Source: Streptomyces longhuiensis
GTDB taxonomy: Bacteria; Actinomycetota; Actinomycetes; Streptomycetales; Streptomycetaceae
Assembly: GCF_020616555.1 (NCBI RefSeq)
Contig: NZ_CP085173.1
Span: 4,723,501 to 4,787,500 of the forward strand
Direction: 5' to 3'
Length of the DNA stretch: 64,000 bases
Both the position numbers and the translations under genes were made by a program. Below, in pieces: positions 32,683 to 42,740 of the stretch. The notes beneath the pieces are model-generated. The model did no database searches. It saw only the letters and a program-made list of their open reading frames with translations, and had not been told where the DNA came from. Position 1 is the stretch's first letter, and every line of letters begins with the position of its first letter.

Positions 32683-34932
32683 ATGAGCCAGCAGAACGCC
32701 CAGGACCAGGCCTCCGACCGGCAAGCGCAGCCGTCCGTCGGCTCGATAGCCGCGCACCGCCCGCACACGGTCGCGGGGGGTGACTTCGAACCCGAGCTCC
32801 CCGAGCTCACGGCCGACATCGACGCCGACCCCGACGAGTTCGAGGACTACAGCGCCGAGCTGCCCCAGGGCCGCTTCCTCGACCGGGAGCGCAGCTGGCT
32901 CGCGTTCAACGAGCGCGTGCTCGAACTGGCCGAGGACCCGGACACCCCGCTCCTGGAGCGGGCGAACTTCCTGGCGATCTTCGCGTCCAACCTGGACGAG
33001 TTCTTCATGGTCCGCGTGGCCGGACTCAAGCGACGTATCGCGACGGGCGTCGCCACCCGTTCGGCCTCAGGGCTCCAGCCCCGCGAAGTCCTCGAGCTGA
33101 TCTGGAACCGCTCGCGCGAGCTCATGGCCCGGCACGCCGCCTGCTACCAGGAGGACGTCGCCCCCGCGCTCGCCGACGAGGGCATCCACCTGGTGCGCTG
33201 GGAAGAGCTCACCGACAAGGAGCAGTCCCGGCTCTTCACGCTGTTCAAGCAGCAGATCTTCCCGGTGCTCACCCCGCTGGCCGTGGACCCCGCGCACCCG
33301 TTCCCCTACATCTCCGGCCTGTCCCTGAACCTCGCCGTCGTCGTGCGCAACCCGGTCTCCGGGCACCGCCACTTCGCGCGCGTCAAGGTGCCGCCGCTGC
33401 TCTCCCGCTTCCTGGAGGCCTCGCCGCAGCGCTACGTCCCCATCGAGGACGTCATCTCGGCGCCCAAGCACCTGGGCGAGCTGTTCCCCGGCATGGAGGT
33501 CCTGGAGCACCACATGTTCCGGCTGACCCGGAACGAGGACCTGGAGGTCGAGGAGGACGACGCGGAGAACCTCCTCAAGGCGCTGGAGAAGGAGCTCATG
33601 CGGCGCCGCTTCGGGCCGCCGGTGCGGCTCGAGGTCGAGGAGACCATCGACCGGTACGTCCTGGACCTCCTCGTGCGCGAGCTGAAGATCAGCGAGTCCG
33701 AGGTGTACCCGCTGCCGGGCCCCCTGGACCTCACGGGCCTCTTCGGCATCTCCGGCCTCGACCGGCCCGAGCTGAAGTACCCCAAGTTCATCGCGGGCAC
33801 CCACCGCGACCTGGCCGAGGTCGAGTCCTCGTCCGCGCCCGACATCTTCGCCGCCCTGCGCGAGCGGGACGTGCTGCTCCACCACCCGTACGACTCGTTC
33901 TCCACGTCCGTGCAGGCGTTCCTGGAGCAGGCCGCCTCCGACCCGGACGTCCTCGCCATCAAGCAGACGCTGTACCGGACCTCGGGCGACTCGCCGATCG
34001 TCGACGCGCTGATAGACGCCGCGGAGTCCGGCAAGCAGGTCCTCGTCCTCGTCGAGATCAAGGCCCGCTTCGACGAGCAGGCCAACATCAAGTGGGCGCG
34101 CAAGCTGGAGGAGGCCGGCTGCCATGTCGTGTACGGCCTCGTCGGCCTCAAGACGCACTGCAAGCTGTCGCTCGTGGTGCGCCAGGAGGGCGACACGCTG
34201 CGCCGCTACAGCCACGTCGGCACGGGCAACTACCACCCGAAGACGGCCCGCCTCTACGAGGACCTGGGCCTGCTGACCGCCGACTCGCAGGTGGGCGCCG
34301 ACCTCTCCGACCTCTTCAACCGGCTGTCGGGCTACTCGCGCCGCGAGACGTACCGCCGTCTCCTCGTCGCCCCCAAGTCCCTGCGCGACGGCCTCATCTC
34401 CAGGATCAACAACGAGGTCCAGCACCACCGCGCCGGCCGCCCCGCCTACGTCCGCTTCAAGGTCAACTCGATGGTCGACGAGGCCGTCATCGACGCGATG
34501 TACCGGGCGGCGCAGGCCGGTGTGCCCGTCGACGTGTGGGTCCGCGGCATCTGCGCCGTGCGGCCGGGCGTCGCGGGCCTGTCGGAGAACATCCGCGTAC
34601 GGTCCGTGCTCGGCCGCTTCCTGGAGCACTCCCGAATCTTCGCCTTCGGCAACGGCGGCGAGCCCGAGGTCTGGTTCGGCAGCGCGGACATGATGCACCG
34701 CAACCTCGACCGCCGCATCGAGGCCCTGGTCAGGGTCTCCGACCCGGCTCACCGCGGCGCCCTGAACCGGCTCCTGGAGACGGGCATGTCCGACACCACC
34801 GCCTCCTGGCACCTGGGACCGGACGGGAACTGGGTCCGGCACGCCAAGGACGCGGAGGGTCGGCCCCTGCGGAACGTACAGGAGATGCTCATAGACGCCC
34901 GGAGGCGCCGGCGTGGCACAGCAACACCTTGA
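32683..34932 (+). CDS. ppk: Polyphosphate kinase (PPK1)
   Basis: This enzyme of about 749 residues makes or breaks down polyphosphate using ATP/ADP. It shows the PPK1 N-terminal helical domain ([32 protein letters not shown]). The two catalytic C-terminal domains with the conserved His residues also show: [16 protein letters not shown] and [39 protein letters not shown] and [11 protein letters not shown] also match. Start ATG 32683 (MSQQNAQDQ) is chosen. The frame is open about 41 codons upstream. In Streptomyces, ppk is PhoP-induced and affects antibiotic production; I see no clear PHO box here. The CHAD gene overlaps its 3' end by 20 bp. Confidence 0.96.
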   Translation: MSQQNAQDQASDRQAQPSVGSIAAHRPHTVAGGDFEPELPELTADIDADPDEFEDYSAELPQGRFLDRERSWLAFNERVLELAEDPDTPLLERANFLAIFASNLDEFFMVRVAGLKRRIATGVATRSASGLQPREVLELIWNRSRELMARHAACYQEDVAPALADEGIHLVRWEELTDKEQSRLFTLFKQQIFPVLTPLAVDPAHPFPYISGLSLNLAVVVRNPVSGHRHFARVKVPPLLSRFLEASPQRYVPIEDVISAPKHLGELFPGMEVLEHHMFRLTRNEDLEVEEDDAENLLKALEKELMRRRFGPPVRLEVEETIDRYVLDLLVRELKISESEVYPLPGPLDLTGLFGISGLDRPELKYPKFIAGTHRDLAEVESSSAPDIFAALRERDVLLHHPYDSFSTSVQAFLEQAASDPDVLAIKQTLYRTSGDSPIVDALIDAAESGKQVLVLVEIKARFDEQANIKWARKLEEAGCHVVYGLVGLKTHCKLSLVVRQEGDTLRRYSHVGTGNYHPKTARLYEDLGLLTADSQVGADLSDLFNRLSGYSRRETYRRLLVAPKSLRDGLISRINNEVQHHRAGRPAYVRFKVNSMVDEAVIDAMYRAAQAGVPVDVWVRGICAVRPGVAGLSENIRVRSVLGRFLEHSRIFAFGNGGEPEVWFGSADMMHRNLDRRIEALVRVSDPAHRGALNRLLETGMSDTTASWHLGPDGNWVRHAKDAEGRPLRNVQEMLIDARRRRRGTATP

Positions 34933-35980
34933 GACGACGGGAGCGGAGGGTTCCGCGGGCGAGGCCGTCGCGGCCTATCTGCGCGAGCAGGCCACGGAGT
35001 TCCTGCGCTCCCTGCGGCAGCACCGCGAGAGCGGTGGCTCCGCGCCCGGCGGAACCGCCGAAGAGGCGGCCGGAGCGGCGCGCGCCCTGCGCCGCTCGGC
35101 CCGCCGCATCAGCGGCACCCTGCACACGTTCCGTCCCCTGCTCGACCCCGAGTGGTCCGACGCGCTGCGCCCCGAACTGGCATGGCTCTCGGGCACACTG
35201 GCGCAGGAGCACGCGTACGCGGGCCGCCTGGAGCGGCTGCTGTCGGCGCTGCACCGGCTCTCCGGCGCACACGCGGTACCCGCCCAGACCCCCGCGGCTC
35301 CCCCCGGACGGGTGGGCACGGCCCAGCTGTCGCGGACCGAGAGCACGGCGGCGGGGAATCTGACCGTGGGCGCGGCGAAGGCGGGCGCCCTGCTGGAGCG
35401 CCAGCTCACCCTCGCCCGGACCAGAGCCCACTCCACGGCGCTGCAGGCACTCGGCTCGTCCCGCTTCCACGCGGTCGCGGACAACGTCGCCGTACTCGCC
35501 AGCGAGGTCCCGCTGCGTACCACCACGGCCGACCTCGACGCGCTGGCCGCCTCCGCCCGGTCCCGCCTCGCCGAGGCCGTCGCCGCGCTGCCCCTCCACC
35601 GGGCGGGCCACCCCTACAACGCGGAGGCCCTCGTCCAGGGCCTCACCGCCGACACGGCACCCCCGTCCCAGGACGCCCCCTGGCACCACGTACGCCTCCT
35701 GCTGCGGCTGCACCGCTACGCCCAGGAGGTCGTGCCGTGCGGACCCGGCACCGGCGGCGGGCCGGCCGACGCGGAGACCGAGGCGGCCGCCTCGCTGGAC
35801 CGGCACCGGGACGCCGCCGAGGCCGCGGCCGCCGCCGCCCACGCGGCCCGCACCCCGCGCATCGCCCCGGCGACGGCCTACGCGCTCGGCGTCCTGCACG
35901 CCGACCAGCGCCACGAAGTGGAAGCGGCCCGTTTCGCGTTCCAGCGGGCCTGGCTGAAGGAGACGGTCCGCACGTCATGA
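34913..35980 (+). CDS. CHAD-domain polyphosphate-associated protein
   Basis: This 355-residue, all-helical protein carries a CHAD domain with conserved basic and His residues ([53 protein letters not shown]). CHAD domains bind polyphosphate and are often linked to polyphosphate metabolism. GTG 34913 overlaps ppk by 20 bp, so the two are translationally coupled, and the Nudix gene follows with ATGA overlap. It probably binds the product of PPK, either to store it or to target other proteins to polyphosphate granules (inference). Confidence 0.85.
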   Translation: MAQQHLETTGAEGSAGEAVAAYLREQATEFLRSLRQHRESGGSAPGGTAEEAAGAARALRRSARRISGTLHTFRPLLDPEWSDALRPELAWLSGTLAQEHAYAGRLERLLSALHRLSGAHAVPAQTPAAPPGRVGTAQLSRTESTAAGNLTVGAAKAGALLERQLTLARTRAHSTALQALGSSRFHAVADNVAVLASEVPLRTTTADLDALAASARSRLAEAVAALPLHRAGHPYNAEALVQGLTADTAPPSQDAPWHHVRLLLRLHRYAQEVVPCGPGTGGGPADAETEAAASLDRHRDAAEAAAAAAHAARTPRIAPATAYALGVLHADQRHEVEAARFAFQRAWLKETVRTS

Positions 35981-36438
35981 GCAGGGGCGACAACGACGTC
36001 ATCCGCGCCGCCGGCTGTGTCCTGTGGCGCCGCTCCCCGTACGACGACGTTCCCCGAGCTCCCCACTTCGATCGAGCAGGGGAGGCCCCGATCGAGGTCT
36101 GCCTCGTGCACCGGCCCAAGTACGACGACTGGTCGCACCCCAAGGGCAAGCTGAAGCGCGGCGAGGAGGCCCTCGCGGGCGCGCTGCGCGAGGTCGAGGA
36201 GGAGACCGGCTTCCGGTGCGCCCCCGGCGCCCGCCTCCCCACCACCCGCTACGTCGCGGGCGGCCGTCCCAAGCGCGTCGACTACTGGGCCGCCGAGGCG
36301 ACGGACGGCGGATTCACGCCGAACCGCGAGGTCGACCGTGTCGCCTGGCTCTCCCCGACCGCGGCCCGCCACCGTCTGACCCAGCCCCGCGACAAGACGC
36401 TCGTCGACGCGCTGCTGAGCGCCCTCCACCTGGCATAG
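35977..36438 (+). CDS. Nudix hydrolase
   Basis: This 153-residue hydrolase has a complete Nudix box (GKLKRGEEALAGALREVEEETGF matches GX5EX7REUXEEXGU). It is close to the Nudix domain of actinobacterial MutT1, but lacks the C-terminal histidine-phosphatase domain of the mycobacterial protein. It may clear oxidised nucleotides or act on diadenosine or inositol polyphosphates. The coupled position after ppk and CHAD suggests a polyphosphate or nucleotide-phosphate role. ATG 35977 overlaps the CHAD stop. Confidence 0.9.
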   Translation: MSRGDNDVIRAAGCVLWRRSPYDDVPRAPHFDRAGEAPIEVCLVHRPKYDDWSHPKGKLKRGEEALAGALREVEEETGFRCAPGARLPTTRYVAGGRPKRVDYWAAEATDGGFTPNREVDRVAWLSPTAARHRLTQPRDKTLVDALLSALHLA

Positions 36439-36501
36439 TCGCAGCGTGTACTTGCGCCGTCACAAAACGTCACACAGTACCTCACCGCACCGACCGCCGA
36501 G

Positions 36502-36556
36502 GTTCACCCGCCGTTCACTCATGCCCATCGGTCGCTTCACCTGTCCTGCCTAATTT
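36502..36556 (+). promoter_or_regulatory. PHO boxes and promoter of pstS
   Basis: GTTCACCCGCC (36502-36512) and GTTCACTCATG (36513-36523) are adjacent 11-bp direct repeats matching the PhoP PHO box. A further in-phase unit CTTCACCTGTC lies at 36535-36545. A -10-like TAATTT is at 36551-36556. The pst genes should be activated by PhoP under phosphate limitation. Upstream, CGTCACAAAA/CGTCACACAG (near 36458-36477) is another direct repeat. Confidence 0.85.
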
Positions 36557-36676
36557 CGGCCTTGCACGGTGCGAGTTGCCCACACGGGCGAACACCGCAC
36601 CACCTACCTGGAACGAAACGACCTCGCACGCCGTCCCGGATCACCGACCGGCGGCTCCTGGAAGGAACATCCGAAA

Positions 36677-37807
36677 GTGAAGCTTCAGCGCAAGAACCGG
36701 CTCCGCGCCCTTTCCCTCGGCGCCATCGCCGTCTCCGGCGCCCTGGCCCTCACGGCGTGCGGCTCGGACGACACGAGTGCCAACGGCGGTTCGAGCAGCG
36801 GCCCGTCGGCCAAGGCCGGCAGCATCAAGTGCGGCGACGCCAAGGGCCAGCTGCTCGCCAACGGTTCCTCCGCACAGGCCAACGCCATCCAGGCCTGGGT
36901 CAAGGCGTACACCGCCGAGTGCAAGGGCGTGCAGATCAACTACAAGCCCGAGGGTTCGGGCGCCGGTGTCACGGCGTTCACCCAGGGCCAGGTCGCCTTC
37001 GCCGGCTCGGACTCCGCCCTGAAGCCCGAAGAGGTCGCCGCCTCCAAGAAGGTCTGCTCCGGCGGCCAGGGCATCGACCTCCCGATGGTCGGCGGCCCGA
37101 TCGCGGTCGGTTACAACGTCCCGGGTGTCGACAACCTGGTCCTGGACGCCAAGACCCTCGCCCAGATCTTCGACGGCAAGATCAGCACCTGGGACGACGC
37201 GGCCATCGCCAAGCTGAACCCCAAGGCGAAGCTGCCCAAGACCAAGATCCAGGCGTTCCACCGCTCGGACGAGTCCGGCACCACCGACAACTTCACCAAG
37301 TACCTCAAGGCCGCCTCCCCGGCGGACTGGAAGTACTCGGGCGGCAAGGCCTGGCAGGCCAAGGGCGGCCAGTCCGCGCAGGGCTCCTCCGGCCTCGCCC
37401 AGCAGGTCAAGCAGACCGCCGGCGCGATCTCCTACTTCGAGCTCTCCTACGCCAAGGACGGCATCAAGACGGTCGACCTCGACACGGGCGCCTCCGCGCC
37501 GGTCAAGGCCACCGTCGAGAACGCCACCAAGGCGATCTCCGAGGCCAAGACCGTGGGCACCGGCAAGGACCTCGCCCTCGAGCTGAACTACGCGACGAAG
37601 GCCGACGGCGCCTACCCGATCACGCTCGTCACCTACGAGATCGTCTGCGACAAGGGCAACAAGGCCGACACCTTCCCGGCCACCAAGTCCTTCCTCACCT
37701 ACATCGCGAGCCAGGACGGCCAGGACTCCCTGGCGGCCCTCGGCTACGCGCCGATCCCCTCCGAGATCAACACCAAGGTCCGCGACACCATCGCGAGCCT
37801 GAGCTGA
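36677..37807 (+). CDS. pstS: Phosphate-binding lipoprotein PstS
   Basis: This 376-residue lipoprotein has a signal peptide (RLRALSLGAIAVSGALALTACGS) with lipobox LTAC. Its binding-protein fold includes the phosphate-site segments GSSAQANAIQAW, GSGAGVTAFTQGQVAFAGSD and HRSDESGTTDNFTKYL, as in PstS. It captures inorganic phosphate outside the membrane for PstCAB. Start is GTG 36677, with AGGA about ten bases upstream. A strong hairpin after the stop probably lets pstS be expressed more than pstCAB. Under PhoP control through the boxes above. Confidence 0.96.
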   Translation: MKLQRKNRLRALSLGAIAVSGALALTACGSDDTSANGGSSSGPSAKAGSIKCGDAKGQLLANGSSAQANAIQAWVKAYTAECKGVQINYKPEGSGAGVTAFTQGQVAFAGSDSALKPEEVAASKKVCSGGQGIDLPMVGGPIAVGYNVPGVDNLVLDAKTLAQIFDGKISTWDDAAIAKLNPKAKLPKTKIQAFHRSDESGTTDNFTKYLKAASPADWKYSGGKAWQAKGGQSAQGSSGLAQQVKQTAGAISYFELSYAKDGIKTVDLDTGASAPVKATVENATKAISEAKTVGTGKDLALELNYATKADGAYPITLVTYEIVCDKGNKADTFPATKSFLTYIASQDGQDSLAALGYAPIPSEINTKVRDTIASLS

Positions 37808-37815
37808 CCCAGCGT

Positions 37816-37845
37816 GCGGCCCGCCCCTCACCGGGGGCGGGCCGC
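37816..37845 (+). terminator. Attenuating stem-loop between pstS and pstC
   Basis: A perfect 12-bp stem (GCGGCCCGCCCC at 37816-37827, GGGGCGGGCCGC at 37834-37845) with a 6-nt loop sits nine bases after pstS. It may stabilise pstS mRNA and reduce read-through into pstCAB. Confidence 0.75.
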
Positions 37846-37906
37846 ACCGTCCGGTGCACCGCCGCCTGGAGCCGCCCGACCGCGACTCCGCAGACCGGAG
37901 AACCCC

Positions 37907-38914
37907 ATGGATATATCCACGAAGACGACTGCTCCACCCGCCCCCGCCGACCCGCCCACGCCCGCGCTGCAGACGCGCGCGTCCCGCGGCGCCACCCGCC
38001 CCGGTGACCGGATCTTCCTCGGTCTCTCGCGCGGCTCCGGCATCCTGCTTCTGGTGATCATGGCCGCCATCGCGGCCTTCCTCACCTACCGCGCCTCGAT
38101 GGTGCTGTCCAAGAACGACGGCAACTTCCTCACGACGTTCGAGTGGAACGCCAACGCGACCCCGCCGGTCTTCGGCATCGCGGTCCTCGCCTTCGGCACG
38201 ATCGTCTCCTCGGTCATCGCCATGGCGATCGCCGTCCCGGTCGCCGTCGGCATCGCGCTGTTCATCACGCACTACGCGCCGAAGAAGATCGGCGGTGCGA
38301 TCGCGTACGTCGTCGACCTGCTCGCCGCCGTACCGTCCATCGTGTACGGCCTGTGGGGCGCCCTCTTCCTGGTGCCGCACCTCACCGGCTTCTACAGCTG
38401 GCTCGACGACTACTTCGGCTGGACCGGCATCTTCGAGTGGCAGGGCGGCGCCCCGCGCACCCTCCTCGCCGTCGGCATCCTGCTCGCGATCATGATCCTC
38501 CCGATCATCACGAACGTCAGCCGTGAGGTCTTCCGGCAGGCGCCCCTGATGCACCAGGAGGCCGCACTCGCGCTCGGCGCCACCCGCTGGGAGGTCATCC
38601 GCATGTCGGTGATCCCCTTCGGCCGCTCCGGCGTCATCTCCGCCTCGATGCTCGGCCTCGGCCGCGCGCTCGGCGAGACCATGGCCGTCGCGACGGTCCT
38701 CTCCCCCAGCTTCGAGATCAACGCCAGCCTGCTCGACCCGGGCGGCGGCACCTTCGCGCAGAACATCGCCGCGAAGTTCAGCGAGGCCACCGAGCAGGGC
38801 CGTGACGCGCTCATCGCCTCCGGTCTGGTCCTGTTCATCATCACGCTGGTCGTGAACGGCGCGGCCCGCGCGATCATCGCCCGCCGCAAGGAGTACTCGG
38901 GGGCCAACGCATGA
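37907..38914 (+). CDS. pstC: Phosphate ABC permease PstC
   Basis: This 335-residue permease has about six transmembrane helices and the EAA loop (EAALALGATRWEVIRMSVIPFGRSGV) typical of PstC. Other segments are VYGLWGALFLVPHL and GRALGETMAVATVL. It forms the membrane channel with PstA. ATG 37907 has CGGAG six bases upstream, 61 nt after the stem-loop. It overlaps pstA by ATGA. It is about the normal length for PstC. Confidence 0.95.
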   Translation: MDISTKTTAPPAPADPPTPALQTRASRGATRPGDRIFLGLSRGSGILLLVIMAAIAAFLTYRASMVLSKNDGNFLTTFEWNANATPPVFGIAVLAFGTIVSSVIAMAIAVPVAVGIALFITHYAPKKIGGAIAYVVDLLAAVPSIVYGLWGALFLVPHLTGFYSWLDDYFGWTGIFEWQGGAPRTLLAVGILLAIMILPIITNVSREVFRQAPLMHQEAALALGATRWEVIRMSVIPFGRSGVISASMLGLGRALGETMAVATVLSPSFEINASLLDPGGGTFAQNIAAKFSEATEQGRDALIASGLVLFIITLVVNGAARAIIARRKEYSGANA

Positions 38915-39981
38915 GCAACGCAACGATCACCCCGCCGGCCCCCGGCACCGACTCCCTGAGCGCCGCGCGCCTGCCGCGCTGGTCCCCGTACGCCATCGCC
39001 GTCGGCGCCGTCGCGATCGGCTGCGCGATCGGCCTGGGCGCCGGACTCGACAGCCAGATCCAGTGGGGTCTGATCGCCGCGGTCCTGTTCGTGCTCGGCA
39101 CGTTCGGCATCGCCACCGCCGTCGAGGGCAAGCGCCAGGCCAAGGACCGCGTCGCGACCAGCGTCGTCTGGGTCGCGTTCATCCTCGCCGTGATCCCGCT
39201 GGTCTCCCTGATCTGGGAGACCGTCTCTCGCGGCGTGAAGGTCCTCGACGTCTACTTCCTGACGCACTCGATGGGCGTCGTCACCGACGCCGAACCGGGC
39301 GGCGGCATCTACCACGCCATCATGGGCACCCTGGAGCAGGTCGGCCTCGCCACCCTGATCTCCGTGCCGATCGGCCTGCTCACCGCGATCTACCTGGTCG
39401 AGTACGGCCGGGGCAAGCTCGCGAAGGCGGTCACCTTCTTCGTCGACGTCATGACGGGCATCCCGTCGATCGTCGCGGGCCTGTTCATCCTCAGCTTCTG
39501 GATCCTGATCCTCGGCTTCAGCTACTCCGGCTTCGCCGGGTCGATGGCCCTTTCCATCCTGATGATCCCGGTCGTCGTCCGCTCCACCGAGGAAATGCTC
39601 AAGCTCGTCCCGAACGAGCTGCGCGAGGCCTCCCTCGCGCTCGGCGTACCGAAGTGGCGCACGATCCTCAAGGTCGTCCTGCCGACGTCGATCGGCGGCA
39701 TCACGACCGGTGTGATGCTGGCCATCGCCCGCATCGCCGGCGAGACCGCGCCCGTACTGCTGCTGGTCTGGGGCAACCCGCTCATCAACACGGACCCGTT
39801 CCAGGGACCCCAGTCCTCGCTGCCGCTGTACATCTACCAGCAGTACCAGAACAGCGGCGGCAGCCCGGCGGCGTACGACCGTGCATGGGCGGCGGCTCTC
39901 GTCCTCATCGCCTTCATCATGATCCTCAACCTGGTGGCCCGCGGCATCGCCCGCTGGAAGGCCCCCAAGACCGGCCGCTGA
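38911..39981 (+). CDS. pstA: Phosphate ABC permease PstA
   Basis: This 356-residue permease has about seven transmembrane helices. Its EAA loop ([29 protein letters not shown]) and the segments [15 protein letters not shown] and [14 protein letters not shown] identify PstA. It pairs with PstC. ATG 38911 overlaps pstC by four bases. pstB follows 25 nt later with its own start. Confidence 0.95.
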   Translation: MSNATITPPAPGTDSLSAARLPRWSPYAIAVGAVAIGCAIGLGAGLDSQIQWGLIAAVLFVLGTFGIATAVEGKRQAKDRVATSVVWVAFILAVIPLVSLIWETVSRGVKVLDVYFLTHSMGVVTDAEPGGGIYHAIMGTLEQVGLATLISVPIGLLTAIYLVEYGRGKLAKAVTFFVDVMTGIPSIVAGLFILSFWILILGFSYSGFAGSMALSILMIPVVVRSTEEMLKLVPNELREASLALGVPKWRTILKVVLPTSIGGITTGVMLAIARIAGETAPVLLLVWGNPLINTDPFQGPQSSLPLYIYQQYQNSGGSPAAYDRAWAAALVLIAFIMILNLVARGIARWKAPKTGR

Positions 39982-40006
39982 CGCGGCATCTGGAAGTGAA
40001 TTAGTT

Positions 40007-40783
40007 ATGGCCAAGCGAATCGACGTCAGCGGCCTCACCGCGTACTACGGCTCCCACAAGGCGATCGAGGACATCTCGATGACCGTGGAGCCCCGCTCCG
40101 TGACGGCCTTCATCGGCCCGTCCGGCTGCGGCAAGTCCACCTTCCTGCGCACCCTGAACCGCATGCACGAGGTCACCCCCGGTGGCCGCGTCGAGGGCAA
40201 GGTGCTCCTGGACGACGAGGACCTCTACGGCACCCACGTCGACCCGGTCGCCGTGCGCCGCACGGTCGGCATGGTGTTCCAGCGCCCGAACCCGTTCCCC
40301 ACCATGTCGATCTTCGACAACGTGGCGGCGGGCCTGCGCCTGAACGGCTCGTACAAGAAGAGCGAGCTCGGCGACGTCGTCGAGAAGTCCCTCAAGGGCG
40401 CCAACCTCTGGAACGAGGTCAAGGACCGCCTCAACAAGCCCGGCTCCGGCCTCTCCGGCGGCCAGCAGCAGCGTCTGTGCATCGCCCGCGCCATCGCGGT
40501 CGAGCCCCAGGTGCTCCTCATGGACGAGCCCTGCTCGGCCCTCGACCCGATCTCGACCCTCGCCATCGAGGACCTGATCGGCGAGCTCAAGGAGCGCTTC
40601 ACGATCGTCATCGTGACGCACAACATGCAGCAGGCGGCCCGCGTCTCGGACCGCACGGCGTTCTTCAACCTGTCCGCGGTCGGCCAGCCCGGCAAGCTCG
40701 TCGAGATCGACGAGACCGAGCGGATCTTCTCCAACCCGTCGGTCCAGGCCACCGAGGACTACATCTCGGGCCGCTTCGGCTAG
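40007..40783 (+). CDS. pstB: Phosphate ABC ATPase PstB
   Basis: This 258-residue ATPase energises PstCA. Motifs are Walker [11 protein letters not shown]-loop [10 protein letters not shown], signature [14 protein letters not shown], Walker [14 protein letters not shown] and H-loop [13 protein letters not shown], all diagnostic of PstB. A terminator follows that can also serve the opposing Pit gene. Length is normal. It ends the PhoP-controlled pst operon. Confidence 0.97.
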   Translation: MAKRIDVSGLTAYYGSHKAIEDISMTVEPRSVTAFIGPSGCGKSTFLRTLNRMHEVTPGGRVEGKVLLDDEDLYGTHVDPVAVRRTVGMVFQRPNPFPTMSIFDNVAAGLRLNGSYKKSELGDVVEKSLKGANLWNEVKDRLNKPGSGLSGGQQQRLCIARAIAVEPQVLLMDEPCSALDPISTLAIEDLIGELKERFTIVIVTHNMQQAARVSDRTAFFNLSAVGQPGKLVEIDETERIFSNPSVQATEDYISGRFG

Positions 40784-40832
40784 ACACCACCCGCTCCTTG
40801 CGGTGCTGCATGGCGGTGCCACCGCAAGGCAA

Positions 40833-40867
40833 AGGGCCCGCCCCCTGGCTCCCGGGGGGCGGGCCCT
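40833..40867. terminator. Bidirectional terminator between pstB and the Pit transporter
   Basis: A perfect 13-bp stem (AGGGCCCGCCCCC at 40833-40845, GGGGGCGGGCCCT at 40855-40867) with a 9-nt loop, followed on the plus strand by CTTTCTCGTT, lies between these convergent genes. Confidence 0.85.
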
Positions 40868-40923
40868 CTTTCTCGTTCCACGAAGACTGCGTACTGCGAG
40901 ACCGCCTGCGGGCGGACCGCGTA

Positions 40924-41922
40924 CTAGCCGAACGCGAGATTCACGATCCAGTAGCTCCCCGCCGCGACCAGCGCGGCGGCCGGCATGGTGATGAACCAGC
41001 CGAGGACGATGTTCTTGGCGACGCCCCAGCGGACCGCGTTCACGCGCTTGGTCGCGCCCACGCCCATGATGGCCGAGGTGATGACGTGCGTCGTCGAGAT
41101 CGGCGCGTGGAACAGGAACGCCGAGCCGAACATGATCGACGCACCGGTCGTCTCAGCCGCGAAACCCTGCGGCGGATCGAGCTCGATGATCTTGCGCCCG
41201 AGGGTCCGCATGATGCGCCAGCCACCCGCGTACGTACCGAGGGACAGCATCAGCGCGCAGACGAGCTTGACCCAGACCGGGATCGGGTCGCTGTAGGTCT
41301 CGTGCCCGGAGATGACCAGGGCCATCACCACGATGCCCATCGTCTTCTGCGCGTCCTGGAGACCGTGGCCGAGCGCCATGCCGGCCGCCGACACCGTCTG
41401 CGCGATACGGAAGCCGCGCTTGGCCTTGTGCGGGTTGGACCGCCGGAACAGCCACAGGATCGCGCACATGACGAGATAGCCGACGATCAGACCGATCACC
41501 GGCGAGGTGAGCATCGGGATGACGATCTTGTCGAGCACGCCGGACCAGTAGACGGCCGTACCGCCGGCGAGCGCCGCGCCGACCATGCCGCCGAACAGCG
41601 CGTGCGAGGACGACGACGGCAGGCCGAAGTACCAGGTGACCAGGTTCCAGATGATCGCGCCGACGAGCGCGGCGAAGAGGATGCCCATCCCCTTGCTGCC
41701 CTCGGGCGTGGCGATGATCCCCTCACTCACCGTCTTGGCGACGCCGCTGCCCATGAAGGCACCGGCGAGGTTCATCACCGCGGCCATCGCGAGCGCCGCG
41801 CGGGGCGTCAGCGCACGCGTGGAAACCGACGTGGCGATCGCGTTCGCCGAGTCGTGAAAGCCGTTCGTGTATGTGAATCCGAGCGCGACGCCGATCGTCA
41901 CGATCAGTGCGAAGGTGTCCAT
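40924..41922 (-). CDS. PiT-family low-affinity phosphate transporter
   Basis: This 332-residue membrane protein has about ten transmembrane helices and both PiT signature repeats: GFHDSANAIATSVSTRALTPRAA near the N-terminus and GAAFLFHAPISTTHVITSAIMGVGA in the second half, plus GLPSSSSHALFGGMVGAAL. It takes up phosphate (probably as metal-phosphate) using proton motive force at high phosphate. The DUF47 partner is immediately upstream (9 nt), the standard pit arrangement. It forms the low-affinity counterpart of the pst operon next door (PitH-like in Streptomyces). Confidence 0.94.
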   Translation of the reverse strand: MDTFALIVTIGVALGFTYTNGFHDSANAIATSVSTRALTPRAALAMAAVMNLAGAFMGSGVAKTVSEGIIATPEGSKGMGILFAALVGAIIWNLVTWYFGLPSSSSHALFGGMVGAALAGGTAVYWSGVLDKIVIPMLTSPVIGLIVGYLVMCAILWLFRRSNPHKAKRGFRIAQTVSAAGMALGHGLQDAQKTMGIVVMALVISGHETYSDPIPVWVKLVCALMLSLGTYAGGWRIMRTLGRKIIELDPPQGFAAETTGASIMFGSAFLFHAPISTTHVITSAIMGVGATKRVNAVRWGVAKNIVLGWFITMPAAALVAAGSYWIVNLAFG

Positions 41923-41931
41923 GAGAAGGCC

Positions 41932-42552
41932 TCAGGACTCCTTGACGGCGATGGTCTCCACCGTGTTCGCCACGTGCTCGAAGGCATCCGCCGCCTCTTC
42001 GAGCACATCCACGATCTGCTTGAGCTTCAGCACCTCCATGGCGTCGTACTTGCCGTTGAAGAGCTGCGCGAGCAGCTTGCGGTGGATCTGGTCGGCCTGG
42101 TTCTCGAGGCGGTTGACCTCGATCCAGTACTCGGTGAGGTTGTCCATGGTCCGCAGGTTCGGCATGGCCTCGGCGGTCAGCTCGGCCGCGCGCGCCAGAA
42201 CCTCGATCTGCTGCTCGACACCCTTGGGCAGCTCTTCGACCTGGTAGAGGACGACGAGGTCGACGGCCTCCTCCATGAAGTCCATGATGTCGTCGAGGGA
42301 CGACGCGAGGTTGTAGATGTCCTCGCGGTCGAAGGGCGTGATGAACGAGGAGTTCAGCTGGTGGAAAATCGCGTGGGTGGCGTCGTCACCGGCGTGTTCC
42401 GCTGCCCGCATCCGCTCCGCGATCTCGGCCCGGGCGGAGGAATCCGCCCCGAGCAGTTCCATCAGGAGTTTCGAGCCCGTGACGATGTTGTCCGCGGATG
42501 CGGCAAACATGTCGTAGAAGCTCGTCTCCCTGGGGGTCAGACGAAAGCGCAC
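41932..42552 (-). CDS. DUF47/PhoU-like Pit accessory protein
   Basis: This 206-residue, all-helical protein belongs to the DUF47 family (TIGR00153-like), related to PhoU. Conserved segments are RETSFYDMFAASADNIVTGSKLL, THAIFHQLNSSFITPFDREDIYNLASSLDDIMDFMEEAVDLV, with the acidic metal-binding pattern DREDIxxLxxxLDDxxD. Such proteins associate with and modulate Pit transporters. Start is GTG 42552 with GAGGA upstream. First gene of the DUF47-pit pair, divergent from csoR. Confidence 0.92.
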   Translation of the reverse strand: MRFRLTPRETSFYDMFAASADNIVTGSKLLMELLGADSSARAEIAERMRAAEHAGDDATHAIFHQLNSSFITPFDREDIYNLASSLDDIMDFMEEAVDLVVLYQVEELPKGVEQQIEVLARAAELTAEAMPNLRTMDNLTEYWIEVNRLENQADQIHRKLLAQLFNGKYDAMEVLKLKQIVDVLEEAADAFEHVANTVETIAVKES

Positions 42553-42706
42553 GTGGGGTCCTCGGGGTGCTTTGGATTCGGTCAGGCTGATGCTAGGCGC
42601 ATCATCCGGCCACGGCTAACCGGCAATACCCCAGTGTCGCCCATCAGGCACAGTGATCAGCACGGGGTCCCGCGAACCCGTCGGACCCCCTCGGAATTCG
42701 GTACCA

Positions 42707-42725
42707 TATACCCACTAGGGGTATA
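42707..42725. promoter_or_regulatory. CsoR operator overlapping the csoR promoter
   Basis: TATACCCACTAGGGGTATA is a palindrome with 7-bp arms around ACTAG. It matches the CsoR recognition pattern (ATACCC...GGGTAT) and lies 15 bp before the csoR ATG, on the likely -10 region (TACCAT/TATACC). Confidence 0.88.
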
Positions 42726-42740
42726 CAACGGGAGGACGCG

